A stretch of 64,000 bases of DNA, taken from assembly GCA_022793065.1 (NCBI GenBank), contig JAAWCE010000017.1:23208-87207 (forward strand), given 5' to 3'. Below, piece after piece: positions 7,774 to 15,585 of the stretch (the stretch's first letter is position 1; the number at the start of each line of letters is the position of its first letter). Position numbers and translations under genes: made by a program. The notes beneath the pieces were generated by a model that saw only the letters and a list, made by a program, of their open reading frames with translations, did no database searches and was not told where the DNA came from. This stretch comes from Lachnospiraceae bacterium (GTDB taxonomy: Bacteria; Bacillota; Clostridia; Lachnospirales; Lachnospiraceae).

Positions 7774-9075
7774 CTACGCCGCTCCTGCATGCCGCTTTTC
7801 CAATACTTTCTCCACGCTCACAAGCTTCACACACAGCACAAATAAATCCGTAGCCATTGCCAGTTCTTCCGGCGCCGGGAATGTTGGCGCAATTCTGATA
7901 TTGCTGTCTTTCGGATCTTTTCCATATGGGAAGGTGGCCCCCGCACCCGTCAGAATCACCCCAGCCTCCTTACACTTTGCCACAATGGCCTTTGCACAGC
8001 CCTCCATTGCGTCAAAAGAAATGAAATAACCTCCGTTTGGCCTGGTCCATTCTCCAATCCCCAATCCTGCAAGTTCTCTGTCTAACACCGCAAGAACCGC
8101 TTCAAATTTATGACGCATTTGCTCGGCATGTTTTTTCATGTGAAGCGCAATGCCATTGACATCTTTAAAATAGCGCACATGACGAAGCTGATTTATCTTA
8201 TCATAACCAATGGTCATAATGGACAAGCTTTTCTTGATTTCCTCCAAATTTGCTTTAGAAGATGCAATGGCAGATATTCCTGCTCCCGCGTAAATCACTT
8301 TTGAAGTAGAACAAAATTCAAATACCAGGTCGGGGTTCCCGGCTTTCTCACATAAGGACAAAATTTCAGGCAAAGCATCCTGTCTGTCTTCATAGAGATG
8401 ATGCATCACATAAGCATTATCCCAATAAATGCGGAAATCCTTCGCCGCCGGCTTGAGCCTGGCAAATCTATTCACGGTTTCTTCCGAATACGTATATCCT
8501 TGAGGATTAGAATACTTAGGTACACACCATATGCCCTTAATACTCTCATCTTCAGAAACCAGCTTTTCCACCAAATCCATGTCCGGTCCTTCAGGCGTCA
8601 TGGGCACATTGATCATTTCAATTCCAAAATACTGCGTAATGGCAAAATGCCTGTCATAGCCCGGCACCGGACACAGAAATTTTACTTTATCCAGTTTACA
8701 CCATGGGGTACAGCCGTTGACACCATGGGTTACAGAACGGGAAACTGTATCAAACATAATTGCCAGGCTTCCGTTGCCGCACACAATCACATTTTCCGCC
8801 GGAACCCCCATCATATCTCCCAACAGCTTCCTCGCCTCAGGAATTCCTTCCAGCACACCATAATTGCGAACATCCACACCATTCTCCGCTTTCATATCAC
8901 TGCCGGAATCCAGTGTATCCATGAAATCTCTGGCCATATCCAACTGGGATATGGCGGGCTTTCCTCTGGACATATCCAGTTTCAATCCCTTAGCCTTTTC
9001 CTCTTCATAGGCCTTTTCCAGCTCTGACTTTAATGATAACAATTCCTTTTCGCTTAGTTCCTGATATGCTTTCAT
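7774..9075 (-). CDS. Aspartate-aminotransferase-like PLP enzyme (MocR-like subgroup)
   Basis: 433 residues from ATG 9075 (GGAGG 5 nt upstream). This is a fold-type I PLP enzyme: LDMSRGKPAISQLD near the N-terminus, VRNYGVLEGIPEARKLLG, the PLP-phosphate contact CGNGSLAIMFDT, P-N-P-like KYSNPQGYTYSEE, the IYWDNAY aspartate, and the Schiff-base lysine in STSKVIYAGAG. The overall pattern matches the Asp_aminotransf family often annotated as alanine/aspartate aminotransferase, common in clostridia. It transfers an amino group between an amino acid and a 2-oxo acid; the exact substrate cannot be read from the sequence. No DNA-binding domain is present despite the MocR-like label of the family. Confidence 0.85.
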   Translation of the reverse strand: MKAYQELSEKELLSLKSELEKAYEEEKAKGLKLDMSRGKPAISQLDMARDFMDTLDSGSDMKAENGVDVRNYGVLEGIPEARKLLGDMMGVPAENVIVCGNGSLAIMFDTVSRSVTHGVNGCTPWCKLDKVKFLCPVPGYDRHFAITQYFGIEMINVPMTPEGPDMDLVEKLVSEDESIKGIWCVPKYSNPQGYTYSEETVNRFARLKPAAKDFRIYWDNAYVMHHLYEDRQDALPEILSLCEKAGNPDLVFEFCSTSKVIYAGAGISAIASSKANLEEIKKSLSIMTIGYDKINQLRHVRYFKDVNGIALHMKKHAEQMRHKFEAVLAVLDRELAGLGIGEWTRPNGGYFISFDAMEGCAKAIVAKCKEAGVILTGAGATFPYGKDPKDSNIRIAPTFPAPEELAMATDLFVLCVKLVSVEKVLEKRHAGAA

Positions 9076-9316
9076 CTCTTCCTCCATCTGTTTTATAATT
9101 GGCTGTCCCGCTCTGCTTCACCCGCATATCCAATCTGTTTCTGCAGTCATTCAGCAGCACGCCCTAACAAACATTGTATCATTGGATAATCGTATACAAT
9201 CATACACTTCGATTATCATACTATAAGATTTGCCAATATACAAGAGGAAAATGAAAAAAATTACTTTTTTTCTCCATAAGTCAAATTCTGTTGTCAGCCA
9301 AAAAAGAGCCCCCTTT
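9076..9316. other. Intergenic region without a supported gene
   Basis: A+T-rich segment holding the upstream region of the aminotransferase gene and the downstream region of spoVAD. A 49-codon plus-strand frame (ATG near 9251) overlaps spoVAD in antisense and has a ribosome site too close to its start, so it is not accepted. Confidence 0.4.
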
Positions 9317-10357
9317 TTAATCCAAAGCCTCTATCACCAAAGCATGTGCAATTCCGGGCACACTTTTGCCCTCATTAAAACTGGTTTTGCTGAGTAAGGC
9401 CCCTGTTGGCATAAACAGCACCTTTTTCCAGTTATGTTCTTCTAATTGCTTCAATATATATGCGGACAAAGTAACTGCGCTGCAGCCGCAGCCGCTTCCT
9501 CCGGCGTGTGTATCCTGAGATTCCGCGTCAAATATTTCAATACCGCAGTCCATATGCTGCTCGGAGATATCATACCCTTTCTCTGCCAACAGGTCGATCA
9601 ATACTCTTTGCCCCACTTTGCCCAGATCACCGGTGATGATTTTATCATAATCTCCGGGCTGACTTGCAAAATCAACAAAATGTGCTTCCAGTGTAGAAGC
9701 TGCTGCCGGCGCCATACACGCTCCCATGTTCATAGAATCTTTCAGTCCATAATCCGTAATTTTACCCACGGTCATTCCCGTAATACGGGCCCGCGGCCTG
9801 CGTTTTGTCTGATGCAATAGCTCCGATTCTCCGGACAATACAAAAGCACCGCTGCCCGTTACGGTCCAGGTGGCCGAAAGCGGCCGCTGATTGCCATATT
9901 CCAACGGAAACCGAAATTCCTTTTCCGCACTGGCAAAGTGGCTGGATGTAACGCACACAACCTTGTCCGCAAATCCCCCTGCAATACTCATGCTTCCCAT
10001 AATCATAGATTCCCCGCAGGTGGAACAGGCGCCATATACCCCTAACAGCGGAATCTGAAAAGTTGAAATTCCAAAAGATGTTGCAATGGATTGGCCTAAC
10101 AAATCTCCGGCAAATATAAAGGAAATATCTTCCGGCTTTAATTCCGCCTTATCCAACGCTAATCCAATGGCTTCTTTCTGCAGTGTGCTTTCCGCATCTT
10201 CCCAGGTGGCACACCCAAACATATCCTCTTCTCCCACTTTGTCAAACAACAATCCCAAAGGTCCCTGTCCCTCTTTTGTCCCTACCACACTGGCGCTATT
10301 TAAAATGTATACCGGCTGTTCCGGTTTCATACTGGCTTTTCCTAATTTCTGACTCAT
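9317..10357 (-). CDS. spoVAD: Stage V sporulation protein AD
   Basis: 346 residues from ATG 10357; GGAGG lies 7 nt upstream, while the longer frame to 10468 lacks a site. A thiolase/KAS III-like fold is recognisable: G-V-Y-G-A-C-S-T-C-G-E-S around the thiolase cysteine position, SSHFASAEKEFRFPLEYGNQR, TWTVTGSGAFV, ITGDLGKVG and the HAGGSGCGCSA loop. In Bacilli and Clostridia SpoVAD binds dipicolinic acid and belongs to the SpoVA channel that loads it into the spore core. It usually lies between spoVAC and spoVAE. Here neither neighbour is present, so the partners must be elsewhere or this is an extra copy. Confidence 0.92.
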   Translation of the reverse strand: MSQKLGKASMKPEQPVYILNSASVVGTKEGQGPLGLLFDKVGEEDMFGCATWEDAESTLQKEAIGLALDKAELKPEDISFIFAGDLLGQSIATSFGISTFQIPLLGVYGACSTCGESMIMGSMSIAGGFADKVVCVTSSHFASAEKEFRFPLEYGNQRPLSATWTVTGSGAFVLSGESELLHQTKRRPRARITGMTVGKITDYGLKDSMNMGACMAPAAASTLEAHFVDFASQPGDYDKIITGDLGKVGQRVLIDLLAEKGYDISEQHMDCGIEIFDAESQDTHAGGSGCGCSAVTLSAYILKQLEEHNWKKVLFMPTGALLSKTSFNEGKSVPGIAHALVIEALD

Positions 10358-10748
10358 CACTTTTCCTCCAGCTCGCCAATATACTTTGGCTTTGCATATT
10401 TTCTGCCTCAAAATATAATATTCTCTGTCTACCGTTAATATTGTCATAAATAAAAACACAGATTGCATTGTAGTGTACTAATTTAACAATCCCTATTATA
10501 TCCCATTGCCAAAAAACTATACTCTCGCATCATTCCAACTCTTCACGATTAAGTTACAGACAAAAATCACCCCAAACATGATAATTTTCTATTCCCATAT
10601 CATGAAAATTATGCTAAACTAGGAAGACTATATGGAAAAAGTTATGTATAAATAATAACGTGTGAAGTAAAAAATTTAGGCTATCTTAAACTGTCTAATT
10701 TTTTCATTGCTTCATTGATAAAGAATATACTTAAAGGAAGAAATAACA

Positions 10749-11555
10749 ATGACAAACGAACAAAATGTACGCTATAGAGAAATTATGATTGATCCAATTA
10801 GAGAATGTGCTAACTATACTCCCAAATTTGGTCATGGACGAAATAAAGGTTTCACCCTTTCGGAATTTCAAACTCTATATAGTGCTGATGCCTTCTATAA
10901 ATGGTTGGGATTAGATAACCCACTGATGTATTCTGCACATAAGGCTGCTGGCGGAATTACCAGCGTTTACCGACAGATTGGCATTGGGTGTGAGCGACTT
11001 GTCAGAACCGTTTTCATGGATTATCTTGGTGTTAATGCTGATGATGTCATATGGGCGTATAAGATTATGGGCGCAAACGGAAAAGAACGTACTCTATCCC
11101 TTGATGCAAGATTTATTCTTGACAACATTACCGATGCAACAATAAGAGCACGATGTGAAGCCTGGATGGTACAGCTAGCTGATGCACTTGAGTTGGCTAT
11201 TCCAATTCGACAGGCCATTACTGGTGTTGTATTTGAAGTTCGGCAAGGCTACAAAAGTAAAGACTCTAAACGCCAAAATGCTGACATCGCTAATGCGGCC
11301 AATGCGTATGCAAATGGATATATTCCATGCTTGATGGTAATGTCCGCACAAATAGATGACGATATTGTTGCCCGATACCATGCGGCAAAATGGGCTATCC
11401 TTCAAGGTTATATTGGAACGTCACCCATGGCTTCAACATTTAGCTTTTTTGAACAAGTGATAGGTTTCAATTTCATACAATTCATGGATACTAATCAAAA
11501 CTATTTTAAAGAAAAAATTAAGCTTGTTCTTGAACAACTGATGAGGGCTACGTAA
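10749..11555 (+). CDS. Probable type II restriction endonuclease
   Basis: 268 residues, ribosome site AAAGGAAG before ATG. The identification rests on two things: the gene abuts a DNA methyltransferase with no gap, and a PD-(D/E)XK-like core can be traced. In that core D119 (in LSLDARF) is followed by E163 (in VVFEVRQGYKSKDSKRQNAD), a strand ending in a run of charged and polar residues as in several type II enzymes. The usual E-x-K is E-V-R here, with K nearby, so the catalytic assignment is tentative. Recognition sequence unknown. The gene is A+T-rich and on the opposite strand from its neighbours, as expected of a transferred restriction-modification unit. Confidence 0.65.
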   Translation: MTNEQNVRYREIMIDPIRECANYTPKFGHGRNKGFTLSEFQTLYSADAFYKWLGLDNPLMYSAHKAAGGITSVYRQIGIGCERLVRTVFMDYLGVNADDVIWAYKIMGANGKERTLSLDARFILDNITDATIRARCEAWMVQLADALELAIPIRQAITGVVFEVRQGYKSKDSKRQNADIANAANAYANGYIPCLMVMSAQIDDDIVARYHAAKWAILQGYIGTSPMASTFSFFEQVIGFNFIQFMDTNQNYFKEKIKLVLEQLMRAT

Positions 11556-12764
11556 ATGATACAAAAAGAAATTACGCAAAACATACAATACACATTCAAA
11601 TACAATACTACTATGGGACGACACGGTTGGCTGCGCCTTACTCCCGCATATTCCGTCCGTTTGGTGGAAGAAATTCTTTCGGCTTTGGACTATTCTCCTA
11701 AATGTGTTATGGAACCATTTTCAGGTACAGGAACTACTGAACTTGTCTGCGCAAACAAAGGAATTTCTTCATTCGCATTGGAAATCAATCCGTTTTTAGT
11801 GTGGCTGGGCAACGCAAAATTGGAAGCTTATTCTATGGAAAAAATAAAGGAATTCCTAAATGTTGCACATCGCTTAACACTTGACATTGATTCATTTGTC
11901 CCCGCAGCTTTTCCTCCCATACACAATTTTCATCGCTGGTGGGGAATACAGCAAGCACAGTTTCTAGCGAAATTAAAAACAGCAATCAATACAATTAAAG
12001 ATACTGAGATACATCAGCTACTCAAAGTGGCTTTCTGCCGCATAATAATTGAGTTATCAAACGCCGCATTTAATCATGTTTCAACGTCTTTCAAAGAATC
12101 AAATGATGTGCTGTTTTCGTTTGAATTCGGCAAAGAAACGTATCTGTCAATATGCCAAATGGTGGCACGCGGCGCAAGTATCCAGCCCCTTGTTTCTTCT
12201 AAAATCTTTTTACAAGATGCCAGAAGCCTTCCAAACAAGTATATTGGAACATATGATACGGTTATCACCTCGCCTCCATATCCTAACCGAATCTCATATA
12301 TCAGAGAACTTCGACCATATATGTATTGGATGGACTATCTTGAAACCTCTGAGCAAGCCAGTGAGCTTGATTGGCATGCAATAGGAGGAACATGGGGAAA
12401 AGCAACAAGTTTATTGGCAACTTGGAAAAGTAATGGATCTCTGCCACAATACGTATACGATATTGCGAACAAAATTTCGATTGCAGATAATAAATCTGCT
12501 CACTTGATGGCTAATTACGTACTAAAATACTTTGAAGATATCAAAACACATTTATCTGCAGTATACTCCGGATTGACATCTGAAGGGAAAGTATTTTATA
12601 TCATTGGCAATTCAAATTTCTATGGAATTACTGTTCCTGCTGAATGTATATATGTTGATATTATGAAGCAAATCGGTTTTATTAACACCGAATATAAAAT
12701 TGTCAGGAAACGCAATTGCAACAAGCAACTGTATGAATTTGTAGTGTCTGCACAAAAACGATAA
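11556..12764 (+). CDS. DNA methyltransferase of a type II restriction-modification pair
   Basis: 402 residues; the ATG follows directly on the TAA of the endonuclease gene, so translation is probably coupled. The SAM-binding motif I is MEPFSGTGTTE (F55-G60) and the catalytic motif IV is TSPPYPNR (S239-Y242), separated by about 180 residues that would hold target recognition. SPPY is commoner among N4-cytosine than N6-adenine enzymes, so N4-methylcytosine is the likelier product. It protects host DNA from the neighbouring nuclease. The C-terminal VFYIIGNSNFYG segment fits the end of the catalytic domain. Low G+C and isolated position suggest horizontal acquisition. Confidence 0.85.
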   Translation: MIQKEITQNIQYTFKYNTTMGRHGWLRLTPAYSVRLVEEILSALDYSPKCVMEPFSGTGTTELVCANKGISSFALEINPFLVWLGNAKLEAYSMEKIKEFLNVAHRLTLDIDSFVPAAFPPIHNFHRWWGIQQAQFLAKLKTAINTIKDTEIHQLLKVAFCRIIIELSNAAFNHVSTSFKESNDVLFSFEFGKETYLSICQMVARGASIQPLVSSKIFLQDARSLPNKYIGTYDTVITSPPYPNRISYIRELRPYMYWMDYLETSEQASELDWHAIGGTWGKATSLLATWKSNGSLPQYVYDIANKISIADNKSAHLMANYVLKYFEDIKTHLSAVYSGLTSEGKVFYIIGNSNFYGITVPAECIYVDIMKQIGFINTEYKIVRKRNCNKQLYEFVVSAQKR

Positions 12765-12788
12765 AAGAAAACATATGCACTAAGCTTA

Positions 12789-12841
12789 GAACACACCAAT
12801 ACTATATTAAACCCAAAGTTTTTTATAGTATTGGCGTGTTC
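12789..12841. terminator. Bidirectional hairpin between convergent genes
   Basis: An 18-bp arm (12789-12806) pairs with 12824-12841 with one mismatch and an 18-nt loop that contains a T run. It lies between the convergent methyltransferase and SH3-protein genes and can serve both directions. Confidence 0.75.
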
Positions 12842-12857
12842 CCTGGTCATATACCGC

Positions 12858-14000
12858 CTACTCCGCCGCCTCCGTTTCAACCATAAAACTTGTAACCACA
12901 TAAAGTACCTTATCGCCATACTCTACCCTGGACCAGCCTGAATCCCCGCTATATCCTGTGCGATGCACCTTCTGCCCGCTGTAAAGCTGACAGTCAATCG
13001 TATGATCTCCCTCCGAAGTACTTGGTTCCGTTCTCAGATTTACATATTCTTTCGGAGAAATCCAGTCGTCACAATTAGTAAACACAATAACTCTGCCTCC
13101 CGCCGTACTTACCCGATTGGGGTCGGAAGGCGGTACGGGCTGTTGATAATTCAAATCCGTTGTCAGATATTGACTAACCGCATAGAGTTTTTGATCTTTA
13201 TATTCCACCATTGACCAACCGGTATTTTCATTGATGCCCATTCTGACAATCACATCTCCGTTCTGAATCTGTGTCACAATATTTCCATCATCCGTCGTTG
13301 TGGGCGCAGAACGCAGATTCACCACATCCTTAGGCATTACTGACTCTTTTGTGGCCGTAAATTCCATGGTCACTTTTCCCATTGCCGTCTCGTTTTCATC
13401 AGGCGTCTGCACACCTGATGAAATAACGGCCTCCGCGGTAGGTTCCGGCATGGATTCCGAAGGTTGTCCTGAAGCATTGCCCGTATCATTCCCTATAAGC
13501 TCTCCCTGAACATTACCTGTATTGGTTCCTGTACTTTCTCCCTGAACATTACCTGTATTGGCTCCTGTACTTTCTCCCTGAGCATTACCTGTATTGGCTC
13601 CTGTACTTTCTCCCTGGACGCTGCCCCCATCGGCTCCTACACTTTCTTCCGGACTGTGACTCGTACCGGCTTCTGAACCATTATCTGAGGGATGCTCAGG
13701 CGCAGCGCTTGCAGATGAGGTTTGGCCAGGTTCCGAAGTTACTTCAGGCATGGCCGCCGAGGTCGAATCCAATCCCTGACCGGAGTTCTGGTATGCTGAC
13801 GAATCAGACGGTTTTTCCGTTGCCTGTGCCAACAATTCATTACTTCCCTGGTCCGGCCTGCCCATATGGGTAACATACCACAGCCCCACACAGATCATCG
13901 CTGCAAGCACTGCCAGCCCCAAAATAATTATTACCACCAGTTTTGTATCCAATGGTTCCGATTGTTCTATTTCTTCCTCTTTGTTCCACTTCTCATCCAT
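12858..14000 (-). CDS. Membrane-anchored protein with two SH3b domains
   Basis: 380 residues. The order is: acidic N-terminus, one membrane helix (about 22-46, VVIIILGLAVLAAMICVGLWYV), a long Ser/Thr/Gly/Glu-rich linker (50-215) with 12-residue repeats, then two bacterial SH3 domains. Each SH3 begins VNLR-S/T-x-P and ends G-W-S-x-V-E-Y (about 225-280 and 320-375). SH3b modules usually bind peptidoglycan peptides, so this is probably a cell-wall-binding protein held by its membrane segment; it has no catalytic domain. AGGAG lies 8-9 nt before ATG. The repeat number in the linker may vary between strains. Confidence 0.75.
   Translation of the reverse strand: MDEKWNKEEEIEQSEPLDTKLVVIIILGLAVLAAMICVGLWYVTHMGRPDQGSNELLAQATEKPSDSSAYQNSGQGLDSTSAAMPEVTSEPGQTSSASAAPEHPSDNGSEAGTSHSPEESVGADGGSVQGESTGANTGNAQGESTGANTGNVQGESTGTNTGNVQGELIGNDTGNASGQPSESMPEPTAEAVISSGVQTPDENETAMGKVTMEFTATKESVMPKDVVNLRSAPTTTDDGNIVTQIQNGDVIVRMGINENTGWSMVEYKDQKLYAVSQYLTTDLNYQQPVPPSDPNRVSTAGGRVIVFTNCDDWISPKEYVNLRTEPSTSEGDHTIDCQLYSGQKVHRTGYSGDSGWSRVEYGDKVLYVVTSFMVETEAAE
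13504..13611 (-). repeat. Three tandem 36-bp coding repeats
   Basis: Units start at 13504, 13540 and 13576, with partial copies on both sides. They encode the 12-residue unit ESTGANTGNVQG in the linker of the SH3 protein. They are direct, in frame and without unique spacers, so they are not CRISPR. Confidence 0.85.
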
Positions 14001-14196
14001 TCATCCTACTCCTGTTCCATGTCCTAAATAATTACACCACGTGCTTCATACCTGTGACGGACTATTTTCTATTGTTAGTCCTATACTTTTGCAATTCAAA
14101 TATGACACAAATGTCAAGCTCAGTCCAAAATCGACGCTTATGTCACATTTTTCTTTCGTATTTTAATCACAGAAAACTTTTAATCACAGAAAACCA

Positions 14197-15294
14197 TCAG
14201 GCTTCGTATTTCGCACTCTGGGCACGAATCAGCTCGGCATCTTCAAAATAGTTAATCCTCATAGCACTTTTCACTTCCGATAATGTCTGTGCTGCAGCCT
14301 CTCTGGCATTTTCGCTGCCCTTCTTAAGGATTTCATAAATCGCCGGAATATCTTTTTCCAATTCCTTCCTGCGGTTACGGATGGGCTCTAACGTTTCCTG
14401 CATCACATTTTCCAGGAATTTTTTCACCTTAATATCCCCTAATCCGCCGCGCTGGTAATGTGCTTTTAATTCCTCCAGATTGGCATATTCAGGAAGATAT
14501 CTTTCAAAATGTTCCTGTCTGCAAAAGGCATCCAGATAAATAAATACCGTATTTCCTTCCAAATGCCCAGGGTCGCTGACTTTCAAATGCAGCGGGTCCG
14601 TGAACATATTCCTGATTTTTGCCCGAACCTCATCTGCCGTATCCGCCAAATAAATACCATTTCCCAGGGATTTACTCATTTTTGCTTTACCGTCAATTCC
14701 AGGCAGCCTTTTGCTTGCCTCATCTCCCGGTAAAATTGCTTCCGGCTCCACCAATACCGGCGCGTATACTGTGTTAAACTTATGCACAATTTCTCTTGTC
14801 TGCTCAATCATTGGAAGCTGGTCGTCCCCCACCGGCACTGTCGTTGCCTTAAATGCGGTAATATCCGCCGCCTGACTGATCGGATAGGTAAAAAAGCCCA
14901 CCGGAATACTGGTTTCAAAATTGCGCATTTGAATCTCATTCTTTACAGTAGGATTCCTCTGCAGCCTGGCAACCGTCACCAAATCCATATAATAAAAACT
15001 AAGTTCACACAATTCGGAAACCTGTGACTGGATAAAAAGGGTAGATTTTAAAGGATCCAGACCACAAGACATATAGTCCAACGCGACTTCGATAATATTC
15101 TGTCGTACTTTCTCCGGGTTTTCAATGTTATCCGTCAAAGCCTGCGCGTCCGCGATCATAATGAAAATTTTCTCATACTCTCCTGAATTTTGTAAGGCAA
15201 CACGCTGCCTGAGCGACCCTACGTAATGCCCTACATGCAGCCTGCCCGTGGGTCTGTCACCTGTTAAAATAACTTTCTCTTTCTTTATTTCCAT
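14197..15294 (-). CDS. trpS: Tryptophanyl-tRNA synthetase
   Basis: This cytoplasmic class I synthetase charges tRNA-Trp. The HIGH-type motif is HVGH at residues 20-23, inside [13 protein letters not shown], and the KMSKS motif is intact ([12 protein letters not shown]). The tryptophan-site segment [25 protein letters not shown] is clear. At 365 residues it is a little longer than the usual 330, as in one clostridial subgroup. The upstream region has a normal promoter on the minus strand (TTGCCT, 16 nt, TATAAT at about 15360-15355) but no visible T-box. Confidence 0.95.
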   Translation of the reverse strand: MEIKKEKVILTGDRPTGRLHVGHYVGSLRQRVALQNSGEYEKIFIMIADAQALTDNIENPEKVRQNIIEVALDYMSCGLDPLKSTLFIQSQVSELCELSFYYMDLVTVARLQRNPTVKNEIQMRNFETSIPVGFFTYPISQAADITAFKATTVPVGDDQLPMIEQTREIVHKFNTVYAPVLVEPEAILPGDEASKRLPGIDGKAKMSKSLGNGIYLADTADEVRAKIRNMFTDPLHLKVSDPGHLEGNTVFIYLDAFCRQEHFERYLPEYANLEELKAHYQRGGLGDIKVKKFLENVMQETLEPIRNRRKELEKDIPAIYEILKKGSENAREAAAQTLSEVKSAMRINYFEDAELIRAQSAKYEA

Positions 15295-15585
15295 TTTTTT
15301 CCCTCCCTATACGCTGAAAGCATGATAAAAATTTTTCCAACGTTTTCTGTGCCTATTATAACATGAATTTTTTTTAAGGCAAATACTTTTGTGGGCGTTG
15401 GCCCCAAATGCCCTTACACAGCCAATTTCTTTAAAAGATTTCCAAAAATCTTCAAAAATGGCTGAAACAGCCTGGATAAATTGATTTTTTGTCGTATACT
15501 ATAAAAAGGAAATGTGTTTTTACGATGTTCTTGTGTTTTTTACACATTGATTCTACCAGGCGCTCTGCGCAGAAATGAGGTTACA

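Noticed and set aside
8398..9027. 209-codon plus-strand frame
   Set aside because: It lies antisense to the aminotransferase gene, whose motifs are complete; it has many His and Ile codons and no family-like pattern.
9251..9400. 49-codon plus-strand peptide gene
   Set aside because: The ribosome site is too close to the start and most of the frame is antisense to spoVAD.
13504..13611. Short CRISPR-like array
   Set aside because: The repeats are contiguous, in frame and without unique spacers; they encode a protein linker.
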